64,000 bases of DNA from Populus alba (taxonomy: Eukaryota; Streptophyta; Magnoliopsida; Malpighiales; Salicaceae), in the NCBI RefSeq assembly GCF_005239225.2, contig NC_133287.1:18728519-18792518 (forward strand), given 5' to 3'. A model generated the notes under the pieces. It was not told the DNA's origin. It saw nothing but the letters and a program-made list of their open reading frames with translations, and ran no database searches. This document shows positions 1 through 12,000 of this stretch, piece after piece. A program made the translations under genes and the position numbers. How positions within the stretch are numbered: position 1 is the stretch's first letter; each line of letters begins with the position of its first letter.

Positions 1-493
1 TGTGATTTTTTTGTTTCTACTCTTTTCGTTATAATATTAAGAGATAGCTAATGATTTCAATATCCCAGCTTAAGAAGTGGCTACATCTTAGGTGCACTCA
101 TCTTTGCAAATTTTGCACGTTCATTTATTCTTAAAAACAGGGCCATTCTCGAGTACTGTATAAATGTCTCAGGCTGACAAGCAAGCTTTTGCAAGTTAGT
201 GGCCTGAAAGTGGTTAATAATTACAAAAATATGGGATGATAGGATTGTTTCTCATGTCCCTGGGCTGCTCTTATTAAAGACTGCCATAATGAGACATATC
301 TAAGTAATGACCTCATGCCAAACTTTCATTTAAGGAATCAAGTTCTTACACCTCTAGCTGAGATTTTACCTACGTTGAGATTTACTTGTCCTAAGGTTTT
401 TAATTTATTTGCAATCAACTGATGATTGTATGATGGTGCAAAATGGGTGATTTGTCATCTGCCCATCATTCATATTTTTGTTTACCTATGCAG
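1..493 (+). other. ATR1 intron (unit 1)
   Basis: This is non-coding sequence before an acceptor AG at 492-493, where ATR coding sequence begins. From about 155 onward it aligns by eye with 23,268-23,611, the matching intron of the truncated ATR copy. Before 155 there is no second copy in the window, so about 155 is the left edge of the duplicated segment. No ORF or RNA gene is seen. Confidence 0.6.
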
Positions 494-3400
494 GTTATCA
501 AGATGCCTGACATGATAAAAGAAATTGGCCAGTATCTGACAGGTGGTGAAGATCTACCAGGCTTTCTGAGGAATCATTTTTGTTGGCCTCCTTAATGGTG
601 GCATTGATAGAAAAATGCTTCATGCAGAGGATCCTTTCGCTGCAGAAACAAGCTTTTTGCGACGACGTATTAAAATGCTAATTGAAATGATGGGATCACA
701 AGTCTTGGTACTTTATGTGCCAAATTAATGGTCCTTCTTATGCATGCTATTGATAAAGAAATCACTGCAAAAGGAGGGCCTATCTGTCTTGCACTTTTTC
801 ATAGAGCAACTGGCAAACAAGTCACCATCTAGCCACTAAACATGTCATTTCTCAAGTTTTTGCTGCCCTTATTCCCTTCTTGGAGAGATACAAAGAAAAT
901 CCTTCTACACATTTGAACAAAAGTAGTGAAACATTTTGGAAGAACTTGTGTTAAAGAACAGAACCATCCTGAAGCAGCATATTCATGAATTTCCTCTATT
1001 AACCTAGTATTCCTGAGGCTAATGGAAGTGAAACAACGCTATTCAAGAAGCACGTGGGTCAATGACTTCTTTGAAGGATCAATTGCGAGATGTTGTTGAT
1101 GGTCTTAACCATGAGAACTTGAATTGTTAGGTATATGGTGGTGTGTGAGTTAAGCAAGTTACTGAATCTGAGAAGGGGAGATATTACATCTCTGATCACT
1201 GGTGAAGTTGCTGCTGATATGGACATTTTGAGCTCATTGATCACAGCCTTACTCAGAGGATGTGCAGAAGAATCAAGGACTGCAGTAGGACAGCGGCTGA
1301 AGCTGGTCTGTGCTGATTGTCTCGGAGCATTGGGTGCGGTTGACCCTGCTAAAAGTAAAGGGAATTTCATCCCAGCGCTTTAAAATTGAATGTTCAGATG
1401 ATGATCTTATCTTTGAGCTGATCCACAAACATTTGGCCAGGGCTTTTAGAGCTGCACCTGATACCATTGTTCAGGACTCAGCTGCACTGGCAATACAAGA
1501 ATTGCTTAAGATTGCAGGGTGTGAGGCAATCACTGGATGGGACTGCTTTCCCTGTCACAAACCCTGAAGGACAAGTAGTGCTAAAGTAGTAGTGGATATG
1601 AATACGAGGGTCAGAGATTGTGGGACCGATTCTCCAATTATGTCAAACAGAGATAATAGCCCTTGTTTAAACCTCTAGAATTCAGCTTCCAAATGTGGCC
1701 GACTCAGCCTCAGTCGGGCCAATTTACCGGCCTTCTATTCATTCAGAAGATGGATATTCTTATTGGATAAAGAAACTTTACTGCACATGCAACCGGATCT
1801 ACGTGCAAGTATATTTATATTGCTTGTAGAGCTCTAGTGCGGCATGATATGCAACTAGCAATTTTATCTGCTGCTCAATGTTTAGTTCTGAATGCTGGTT
1901 TGTCATGGTACTGAGGAGGCGCGCTACAGCATAGCTGAGGAAATCCTATGTGTTCTTGATTGCTGCTGCATCAGACAACAGTGGTGCTGCAGTTGGTGGG
2001 CAAAGTGAAGTTTGTATTCAAAGCTGTTTTCTCTCTCTGGATAATCTGGGGCAATGGATGGATGATTTTTGAAACAAGAGCTAGCTCTTTCCCAATCTTT
2101 CCAATCACCACATCTAAGAAACAAGCATCAAATCCAAGGGTCAAAGGTTCAATTCTTCGACAGATCAGGATCAACTCCTTGTACAGTGTAAGTAATGTTT
2201 CAGAACTCTTAACTGCAATTCCAAAGCTAAACACTTGCCAGGGGCCTCCTTCAGGTGTCAGGCTTATGCAAGATCTTTTGATGTACGTTTTGAGTCTCAT
2301 GTGCGTGGGAAAAATCTGGGCGCATTTAACCCAGCAGCTGAGAGAAGTGGCAATATTTGAGGATGAAGATGTTTCATATGTTGATGGAAAGTATACAGCT
2401 GCCTAGATGAGCCGGATGGTCTATCTGGGTTGGCATGTCTACGCAAATCATTAAGCTTGCTCAAGACCAGCTTTCTTAATAAATAAAGAGCTGGAAACTG
2501 GGCTGAGGTTTTAACTTCTTGTGGAGCAGGCTTTTACAGATGGAGCCCTGTTCTGTTCAGCGGCATTCAGAATGTCCCCTTAAACTGTTTGCTGAACATG
2601 TGCCACCTTCAGGCTATGGTCACTCATGTGGATGGTGTTAATTTCTAGGGTTCCACAATACAAGAACATGGTGCATGCAAGGTGTGCAAGCAGCATGGAG
2701 CTGGGCAGGTGGGACTTGATGGAATGAGTACATCAACGGGGCTGATCATGATGGTTTACTTTGTAGTGGTTCTGAAAGTAATGCTTCCTTTGACATGGAT
2801 GTTGCAAAGATTCTCCAGTCTATGATGAAGAAGGATCAGTTCTCAGTTGCTGAGAAGATTGCACTATCCAAACAAGCTCTGATTGCTCCTCTTGCTGCTG
2901 CTGGCATGGATTCTTACGTGCGGGCTTACCCGTTTATCGTGAAACTTCACTTACTACGTGAATTGGAGGACTTCCACACTCTTCTTGTTGATGATTCTTT
3001 CTTGGTCAAAAAATTCCATCTGGGTCATCTAGAATTCACTAAATTGATGGAGAATTGGGAACATCGGCTCAGATTTACTCAACCATCCCTTTGGGCAAGG
3101 GAGCCTCTTTTGGCTTTCCGAAGATTGGTATTTGGTGCCAGTAGTCTCGGTGCCCATGTTGGGATCTGCTGGCTTCAGTATGCAAAGCTTTGTCGCTTGG
3201 CTGGTCACTATGAGACAGCAAACCGAGCAATTCTCGAAGCCCAGGCCTCGGGTGCACCTAATGTTCACATGGAAAAGGCCAAGCTTCTGTGGAGTACTAG
3301 GCGATCAGATGGTGCCATAGCAGAGTTGCAGCAAAGTCTCCTTCACATGCCTGAAAAGGTTGTAGGTGCTGCTGCTAGGTCTTCAATTACTAGCCTTTCA

Positions 3401-6400
3401 TTGGTTCCATTGAATCCCCAACCTGCATTTTGTGATACTCAAGCTTCGAGTGAGAATCTAGATATTGCAAAGACTCTACTTTTATATTCCAGATGGATCC
3501 ATTATACGGGGCAGAAACAAAAGGAAGATGTGATAACTCTTTATACCAGGGTGAGGGATCTGCAGCCTAAGTGGGAAAAAGGATTCTTCTATTTGGCTAA
3601 ATATTGCGATGAGGTGCTTGTTGATGCCAGGAAACGTCAGGAAGACAATTATGAACTAGGTCCCAGACCGGTACCATTGACTTCCACTTCTATTTCTCCT
3701 TCAAACACTGAGAGGCGATGGTGGACTTACGCACCTGATGTACTTTTATTCTATGCTAAGGGGCTGCATAGGGGCCACAAGAATCTTTTTCAAGCTCTTC
3801 CAAGATTGCTAACACTGTGGTTTGAATTTGGAAGCATTTATCAGAGATGTGGTTCATCTTCCAATCAAGAGTTGAAAAAGGTTCATGACAAGGTACTATA
3901 ATGTTCAGGACCTTTAATATAGCTGTACTTTTTTTTCCTACTGCATTTTAAAACGTGATCAATTATCTTCTGGCAGGTTATGAGTATTATGCGAGGCTGT
4001 TTGAAGGATTTGCCAACATATCAATGGTTAACAGTGCTGCCTCAATTGGTTTCTAGAATCTGCCACCAGAATGAAGATATTGTAAAGTTGGTCAAACGCA
4101 TAATCACCTCTGTTATCCAGCAATACCCGCAACAAGGCCTATGGATTATGGCAGCTGTTTCAAAATCTGCAGTCCCTTCAAGGCGGGAAGCCGCTGCAGC
4201 AATCATACAAGAAGCTAAAAAGGGGTTCAGCCAAGGAAACAATGGGAGCAATTTGTTTGTTCAGTTTGCTAGCTTGATTGATCATCTTATCAGATTGTGT
4301 TTCCACCCAGGCCAATCAAAAGCAAGGACAATTAATATTTCAACTGAATTCAGTGCCCTGAAAAGGATGATGCCACTGGAAATTATCATGCCAGTTCAAC
4401 AATCTCTCACTGTTAGTTTACCAACTTGTGACGTGAATCTCACCGACCCCCTTACCTCTGTTATCTTTTCTGCTTCTGATCTTCCAACAATTTCAGGAAT
4501 AGCTGACGAGGCTGAGATTCTTTCATCTCTTCAGCGACCTAAAAAAGTAAGCATCTCTAAGCTGCTGATATCAGAGAGCTTGAATATGATTTAGGTGCAC
4601 AAGATCTTGTCTCCATTTACTTCTGGATTTATGATATTATGGTTCTCACTTGTTTGCAGCATGCCCATATAAACTTGGTGTCTATGGTCTTCCGATAATT
4701 TTGTTTGAGAAAAAACTTCAAGATCCTGTGTTATTAAAACAGGAGCTTGTTGAAAACTGAAAACTCATCATAATTGAGAGGGAGGTGTTGCCCATATTTC
4801 ATATTTGATGAAATGACTAGCTTAACTGAAATAATAAGCCAGTCACTCATAAAAAATGAAAAATACAGATAGCAAAATGTTTTCCCCCCAATTTTGTGAA
4901 TCAAGAAACAGGTGTGACTGTTGAATTTGATCACAAGTTTGTCGCTCTCGTCAAGGGGAGTGAATTTCTATTTGTTAATAGATAAACATCCTGGTTTCCT
5001 TAATTTAACAAAAGAAAAAATACATGTTGGTTTGTATTGAAGTTGTTACACTGCTCCAAATTAGCTTTGGGATCTGGGTAGGTGGGGATTGTTTGTAGCT
5101 ATCTTGGCACAGTTTTTTTTCTTTTCTTGTCTCACCATTGAATTGAAGCTGTCATCCCATGTTCATTAATTTAAATTGTCCTGATATTTTCCTTTGTGAT
5201 CTGTTGTGATCATTTTCTCATCAACTGCTGTACTGTCCTGTTTCTTCAGATTGTTCTATTGGGTAGTGACGGTATTGAACACCCATTCCTTTGCAAGCCC
5301 AAGGATGACCTTAGGAAAGATGCTCGTATGATGGAGTTCACTGCAATGATAAACCGGTTGTTGTCAAAATATCCTGAAAGCCGTAGGAGGAAACTTTACA
5401 TTCGTACTTTTGCTGTAATTCCACTGACAGAAGACTGCGGTATGGTGGAATGGGTGCCCCATACCCGTGGACTCCGGCATATACTTCAAGACATATATAT
5501 AAAATATGGGAAATTTGACAGGCAGAAGACGAATCCTCAAATTAAACGGATATATGATCAATGCCATGGTAAAATGCCAGAAGATGAGATGCTAAAAAAT
5601 AAGATCCTTCCGTTGTTCCCTCCAGTTTTCCACAAATGGTTCTTGACCACTTTTTCTGAGCCAGCTGCTTGGTTTAGGGCTCGGGTTGCTTATGCTCATA
5701 CCACTGCAGTTTGGTCGATGGTTGGGCATATCGTGGGACTAGGAGATCGACATGGTGAAAACATTCTCTTTGACTCCACCACAGGTGATTGTGTCCATGT
5801 TGATTTCAGTTGTCTATTTGACAAAGGCTTGCAGTTGGAAAAACCTGAGCTAGTGCCTTTCAGGTTAACACAGGTGACAGGATTTTGCATGCGACTGTAT
5901 TTTATCAAATTGCTAATGATTCTATCCATCTTCAATCATTTTATGATATTAACCCCTGCATTCTTATGCATGATTTAAGACCGCAATGAGTTCTCAATTG
6001 AATTCAACACCAATATAGAATGGGTTTTATGCAGTATTGAATAACATACCCAGAAGTATTTATAGTCTTGTCTATTTTTTTTATCGCATATGGTTTCGCG
6101 AACCTGGTTTCTTACTCCCTTGGGCACTGTTGGATTATTCCTGCAGAACATGATTGATGGCTTGGGCATCACGGGTTACGAGGGCATTTTCTTGAGGGTA
6201 TGCGAAATCACACTTTCAGTACTGAGGACACACAGGGAAACTTTAATGAGCGTTCTTGAAACTTTCATTCACGATCCTCTTGTGGAGTGGACAAAATCTC
6301 ACAAATCCAGCGGGGTTGAAGTTCAGAACCCACATGCACAGGTTCCACTCTTCATCATTCACCTGTCATAATTTTTTTCAAGTTTAGCTATATTTATCTT

Positions 6401-6427
6401 AATAATCTTTAATCATCCCAAATAAAC

Positions 6428-6472
<45 letters not shown>

Positions 6473-6707
6473 CATGTGCTCGAGGGTAATTATTATACAA
6501 CCATAAAAACTAAAGCACGGCATGTTGAATATTGCAGCGAGCCATTAATAATATCGAAGCAAGGTTGCAAGGGGTGGTTGTTGGCGTTGGAGCGGCACCC
6601 TCTTTGCCTCTTGCCGTGGAAGGCCAGGCTCGTCGTTTAATTGCTGAAGCAGTGTCGCACAAAAAATCTTGGGAAGATGTACATATGGTGGATGCCTTGG
6701 TTTTTGA
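494..6707 (+). CDS. ATR: ATR1: ATR checkpoint kinase, 3' part of the gene (N-terminus left of the window; frameshifted as given)
   Basis: ATR is a nuclear PI3K-like Ser/Thr kinase that, with ATRIP, senses RPA-coated single-stranded DNA at stalled replication forks. Visible parts in order: HEAT-like helical repeats (494-1,130), the UME domain (about 1,140-1,360), the FAT domain (about 2,590-4,546), the kinase domain (5,250-6,341) and FATC (6,538-6,707). The kinase carries DRHGEN in the catalytic loop (about 5,747) and a VDF metal-binding motif (about 5,800). Exon edges fit GT-AG: ...-3,892, 3,977-4,546, 5,250-5,873, 6,147-6,341 and 6,538-end. Frames are clean from 2,795 to 6,660. From 494 to about 2,770 there are many 1-3 base indels relative to the second copy. 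Two extra bases (A run 6,661-6,666, T run 6,701-6,705) throw the last FATC residues and the stop out of frame. Family assignment is firm; integrity of the product is not. Confidence 0.85.
6430..6467. repeat. (TA)n microsatellite in an ATR1 intron
   Basis: An uninterrupted TA dinucleotide tract lies in the intron between the exon ending at 6,341 and the one starting at 6,538. It is probably length-variable. Confidence 0.9.
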
Positions 6708-7852
6708 GGAGTCATTGCTTAAACTTTTTGACCAGGTATTTCACAGCCTATTGGAACATTTTTCTACTTACCAACCATCTTTTGGAATATCTAAAAAAAA
6801 CCACTAAAATTAGACCAAATCCAAAAATTTATGGACATCTAGAATGCATCAAGAAAACTCTTACACTTTTGAAATATTTACCAGCTTGCTTGGCATAAGA
6901 ACGAAAAAACTAAAACTTGCGTGACATAGTAAAGTTAATGTTTATCACCGGTAGCTTAACCCCGGGAGTAATACGTAAGGTTTATACATGTGGATCTTAT
7001 TTCTGAGGTTATAATGTGAAGTAATTGGTCAGGAAAAGCATATTGAAGATTTCGTCTTCTTAGGATTGTTATTGTCGTTAAACAAGGCATTCTTTCCGCT
7101 GCAGAGAAATTAGAATTTTGACGAATTATGTCTTTTTTCTTTCTTTCATGAAGATGTTTCATTTTAAGGACTAGATTTTTGACCCTTGATGAAGTCCAAG
7201 GGATTGGACATGCGTGGAGACATTCTACAACCTTCACGGGGAAGAGTGGAGCAGAAATTTTGCAGGAACTAAAAGGTGCTCACCGCATGCCTCTCTCAAC
7301 TTCTCCTATTGTCCTCTGTATCCTCTTGAAGTGCTGCCCGCGATTCATCAGCTCTCTGTGTATATAGGCTATATCGTACTGTACTCTTTCCTTTGAGCAG
7401 CAGACATGACTGCCCACTTTGCGTATAGAAGAAACCGATGGCCAATCTCCCCTCCTTATTGATAACATACTGTTGTATGTTGCTGCGCTTCAAGACGCCC
7501 AAGTTTTTTACTTTCTATGGAGCTGCTTTCCGGTTCTTGTCTGATGACGTCATGGTTCTGCAGTTCCATGTATATTTTCTTGGTATATGTAAACAAGAGG
7601 CGGGGATAAAGGAAATCTCTAATGACGTAAAAATCCAAGAGAAACTTGTGATTAGTAGATGGTGAACTTGCTCATCCATCTGCTAACGTCGCCATTCCTT
7701 GACATCTTTCCTTCAGCTAACTTATCTCGTTTGAGCCATTATCTCGTTAACTATAGATTTGATTTAACTGGAGATTTCCTCTTAACACTGCTCCACAAAC
7801 CACTGTGCTCTCTGCTGGAATCACTTAACTATAAGTGGGTTATTACTTACAG
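6708..7852 (+). other. Region downstream of ATR1, UTR- or intron-like
   Basis: After the expected ATR stop, the frame that ran into FATC stays open to a good splice donor at about 6,735. A short open stretch at 7,176-7,280 looks exon-like, but its frame and splice sites are ambiguous. The rest is AT-rich. This may be an ATR 3' UTR with introns or the middle of another plus-strand gene ending at 8,074. No second copy is available, because ATR2 has lost this whole interval. Confidence 0.3.
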
Positions 7853-8074
7853 GAAGAGTGGAAGAGGGTGAGTGAAGTCAGGAGAAAGAAGATGAGAGAG
7901 TGCATCAAGTCCGGTGATGATGCTACAAATTTCTTGATCAAACGGCTAGTAGCTGAAGTCGCTCCCTTGGTGATGGTGGGGTCTCCTGCAGAGAAGAAGC
8001 GCTGGACTTCTTTGCTAGTTGCTGCTAAACATTTGGCTGATAAATCCAGTGGTGGTGGCGGCTGTGAAAAATAA
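7853..8074 (+). CDS. Possible terminal exon of an unrecognised protein
   Basis: A clean open frame of about 73 codons follows a plausible acceptor (CAG at 7,850-7,852) and ends at a stop in front of 8,074. The peptide is hydrophilic and helical-looking, rich in Arg, Lys and Glu at first, then Ala/Leu-rich, with a short glycine run before the end. I do not recognise the family. It could be the last exon of a small gene whose earlier exons lie at about 6,700-7,280, a downstream exon transcribed with ATR1, or chance. Codon use looks coding-like compared with the flanks. Confidence 0.35.
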   Translation, partial: EEWKRVSEVRRKKMRECIKSGDDATNFLIKRLVAEVAPLVMVGSPAEKKRWTSLLVAAKHLADKSSGGGGCEK

Positions 8075-8080
8075 GATAGT

Positions 8081-9068
8081 GGTTGTTGACGGTGGCTGAT
8101 GTGGTGTTGGTTCCATGGCACGAGCGAGGTTGTTTATCTTTTGGTGACACCACACTTGCGTGTCCATAGTTAGAAGTTAGAACTGGAACTTACAAAAACT
8201 GGGAGGTACGGAGGTTTGGAGGAGCTTGAACGTTGAAAGGGTTTTTTTTTTTTTGTGTGTACTGTCAACTGTGAAGGCTGGAGTTATTGTGGGCTTTTTG
8301 AAAAGATTGTAATGGATCGGATTTTACTAAAAGGCTCAATCACGATTAGAAACATAAGGCCCAACCAAATTGTAAATTTGGGTCTTTCGATCTAATTATC
8401 CAATCACTAATAAAGTATAAATGGAATCAAAAGCTTTAAAATAAATATTTCAATAGAAAAAAGAAAAGAAGAAATATCTAGAAATATTGGAAGATATTCG
8501 AATTATTTTCTCAAATCATATAAATTACACAATCATTTGTCATTCTAAATCAACAAAATTATTTTCTTTTAATTACAAAGAAGATATTCGAATTTAAAAT
8601 CTCTGAAAATAAAAAATGACACTTTTCACCAATCTTGTTTTCAAGATGGTGGCATTTTCCCTCCTATTTAAAATTCCAACACCAAAAAGAAAGAAAGAAA
8701 AACACTCTTTGACTCAACGCAACACAAGGGAACATCAACAGTAAAAGCAGAAATAAGCTCTCTATTATAACACGTTCCAGGTTACAGCCACCGAGATCAA
8801 AAGTCTATTTTACAAACAAAACCCCATTTTCTCCCCCTCCTTTTCTTTTCTCTTTCCCCAAGTTTTTGAAACGAGGAGCTGCTAGAGTTACATGATTGTC
8901 GCGCAGACATTGATATCTCATTTGAAAGGCGCGCCAAAAGATTGCAACTCTCTACAGCTTAAGTATATAGGTAAGATAATAGTGTACAGTAATGGTAATG
9001 AGAAGGATGGAAAATGGCTGGTTCGATTAGCTTGTTGTTCAGGTTATGAGCATCCGCAAGACTTCCCT
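8081..9068. other. Convergent intergenic region between ATR1 and kinase K1
   Basis: The two genes converge here, so the stretch should hold both 3' ends. The right part (from about 8,890) matches 25,748 onward in the second unit and is the K1 3' UTR. The left part (8,330-8,880) is AT-rich and has no gene that I can see. The second unit is cut from about 8,478 leftward and lacks about 8,530-8,889. Confidence 0.5.
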
Positions 9069-12000
9069 TTACTTCCTCCTGAGCACAGATAGAAATCGGC
9101 CAGACGATTTCTCCTTGCGCCATTCACCATAATCCCCAACCTGCTATAATAACTTGCAAGTCTTATTGCTTGTGATGAACATGTACAGAAACATATATGA
9201 TCTATAAAGCCATTTGTAGCAGAAACCTGCAGAATTTCTAAGTACCTCTTTTGCTATTTGTTGCAGGATCTCTATAATCTCCGAGAAGTCAGGCCTTAGA
9301 GCTGGATCCTGTTGCCAGCATTTTTCTAGCAGTTCGGCAAGCTTTGGTTGAGTATTCTTGGGTATGGTAGGCCGTAGACCCTGAAACCACGTGAATGAAA
9401 ACCACCACACAAATTCTTATAATCACGGACTCATCATATGAAATAGGGCAAAAAATGCTTGTTGAAAAGGATTTTTACCTTTTGAACCACTCCAACAGCT
9501 GCTTGTAAAGGGGTTAAGTATTCATATGGAATCTGGGAAACAAAATATGCAAACATGATCAATTTGCAAGATCAGAAACTTACTGAAAAGAGGGGATATT
9601 ATACCAAAATGACCAGCAGTACCTTTCCAGTTAACAACTCCCATAACACGATCCCAAAACTAAATACGTCAGCCTTGTGGTCATACGTCTTGTGCTCAAT
9701 GACCTTCAATGCAAGATAAAAGTTGTAAGAAAATGGCGAGATGAACCATTTAGAAGATTCATGGTGGTTCCCACCAGCACAACTAATGATGCATCCAAGT
9801 TTCAACAAGAATCATGGGGGAGGGGAGGGTAAAGCTATGGATTAATTAACAATGGTAAACAAGTGATCTCTCTCAGTGACAGCAAGAAGCAAATTAAACA
9901 CTAAGATTAATGTCAAGATAGTTTGCACACTAGTACTGGGGAGGATATTGGTAAAGCTGGGAACACTTTCAGAATAAGGTGCAATGAAAACAAAGGTGCA
10001 CCTCAGGAGCCATCCATCTATAGGTCCCAGTTTCCGCAGTCATAATTCCAGTCTGAGCTTTCACTCTGGCAACACCAAAATCAGCAACCTTGACTACCTG
10101 CAATGAAATGAACAGGTGTTTCTTATAGATACACATACGGTACAAAGCTTCAGTTGAATTTGATTTATCTTCCTCAGTGATCATGATGAGAGTCGAAGAC
10201 GTGGAGGAGGATGAAAAAGACTAGGTAAAAAACATCACTGAAACTAATCGAATAGTAAACAAAGCACTTGCTGAAAAAATTAAATATGGTAAGAAGAATC
10301 TTACTTCATTTTCATCCATGAGAAGATTTGCAGCCTTCAAATCCCTATGGATTATATTATTTTGGTGCAAGTAATCCATTCCTTTAGAAACATCTATTGC
10401 TACTTTAAGTAAATTTGGCAGCTTAAAAACACCCCTCTGCTTGTGTAGGTAGTCATAGACACTTCCTCCGTACATGAATTCTATTTACCAAGAAAAGAAA
10501 ATAAGATACAAAATGTTGAATGGGAGATGAAAAATTTAAGGGAAAAAAATAAATAAGCATAACAAATGTTTCAAAACTCAGTGGCATTTACCTGTTACAA
10601 TGCACAAACTTGGAGGCTTGGTGCATGCACCGATAAATTGCACGACATTCTTATGCCGAACTTTCCTACAAGTTCAAAGAATATGTAAAAACAAGGAAAA
10701 AACCAAACCCAAGAAACAGCCTAGAGTTTTAGAAAAACTAGGTATCTGAAGACGTTGTGTCAGACCTCATTATGTATACTTCTTGGGCGAATTCTTTCTG
10801 CAAGTCTGAATTTACTCGCTCAGGCTTGAGAATTTTGATAGCCACTTCCTGACTACAGTATGTACCTTTGTACCTAAGCAAATAGGATGAAACAGTTGAA
10901 TAAGAAACCAAACATCAACAGAAGTTGTATATATCTAAAAGACAGTTAACTTACAGATCACCATATGATCCAGAGGCAACTTTGTTCTCAAACTTCAAAT
11001 ATTTAGGATCAATTTCCCACACATCAGTCCCGTCATTGGGTATTGCAACATGATTAGTATCGTATTTGATCCTAAATTGCTCTTGATCCTGCAAACACAT
11101 TCAAAGTAAATTGGAATGCATATCGAAACAAGACATAATGAATGAAACCGCACAAGGAAAAACATGAATAGGTTCTAGTCAATTCATGCGGTGAAGAGAT
11201 TATGGCATAAACTAGACATTATCAATTATCTTATTGCATTGGAAAGCTAAAGAATAAGCAGAAGAAAAATCTGAGAACTTCAAAATGGTTCCCATTAGCA
11301 ACCTATGGTGAATTATTCCTGAAGTAAATTCAGTTACATGTGTTCTACCATATTCAAAACATTGCTAGTAGCGTTATGCCTGTCATATACAAGGCATATC
11401 ATCTAATTTGAGGAGGTTGCTCGTGGAAGAAATAGATGAAACAATTTTAAAATGATGAAGATAAAAAATACATGTCAACAAAACAAGGTTCCTAACAGGC
11501 AACTTAACCATCGGGATAAATTCTTATTCAATACATGGCCATTTCCAGTACTATAAGAGTTGCTAATTGGGAATTCCTGAATTTAACTCCTTCTTTCGTT
11601 TTCTTATCCCTAATTAACTTGTGACTAAGTTTTATTTCTACCTACAGCAGCCCCTCCTCAACCCCATAAAATAACCAAATGGTAAATAGATCTGAAACTG
11701 GATGAAGGAAATTACATCAAATATTTGAAAGCAATTTATAAAACTTCCTTTACCAAACAGTGAGCATTGTGAGTGAGAGAAACCCAGATTTATTATAAGC
11801 TGCAAACTCCATAAGAAGACACTTGCGATCACTACAAATTAAATCAGAGAATTACGTCAATCTTGTAAACTTCGTTTACCAACGCTTCTCTGAGCTGCTC
11901 CGTTTCCTGAAAATTATGAACAGTCTGTTAATCGATCAAGTTCGTTGTGTGTTTCAAATATTTTCCTGATTAATGGAAGCCTTATGTAACAAAAGGTGTG

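Noticed and set aside
1059..1370. Minus-strand ORF opposite ATR1
   Set aside because: It lies antisense to a clear UME-domain exon and has no domain of its own; a shadow.
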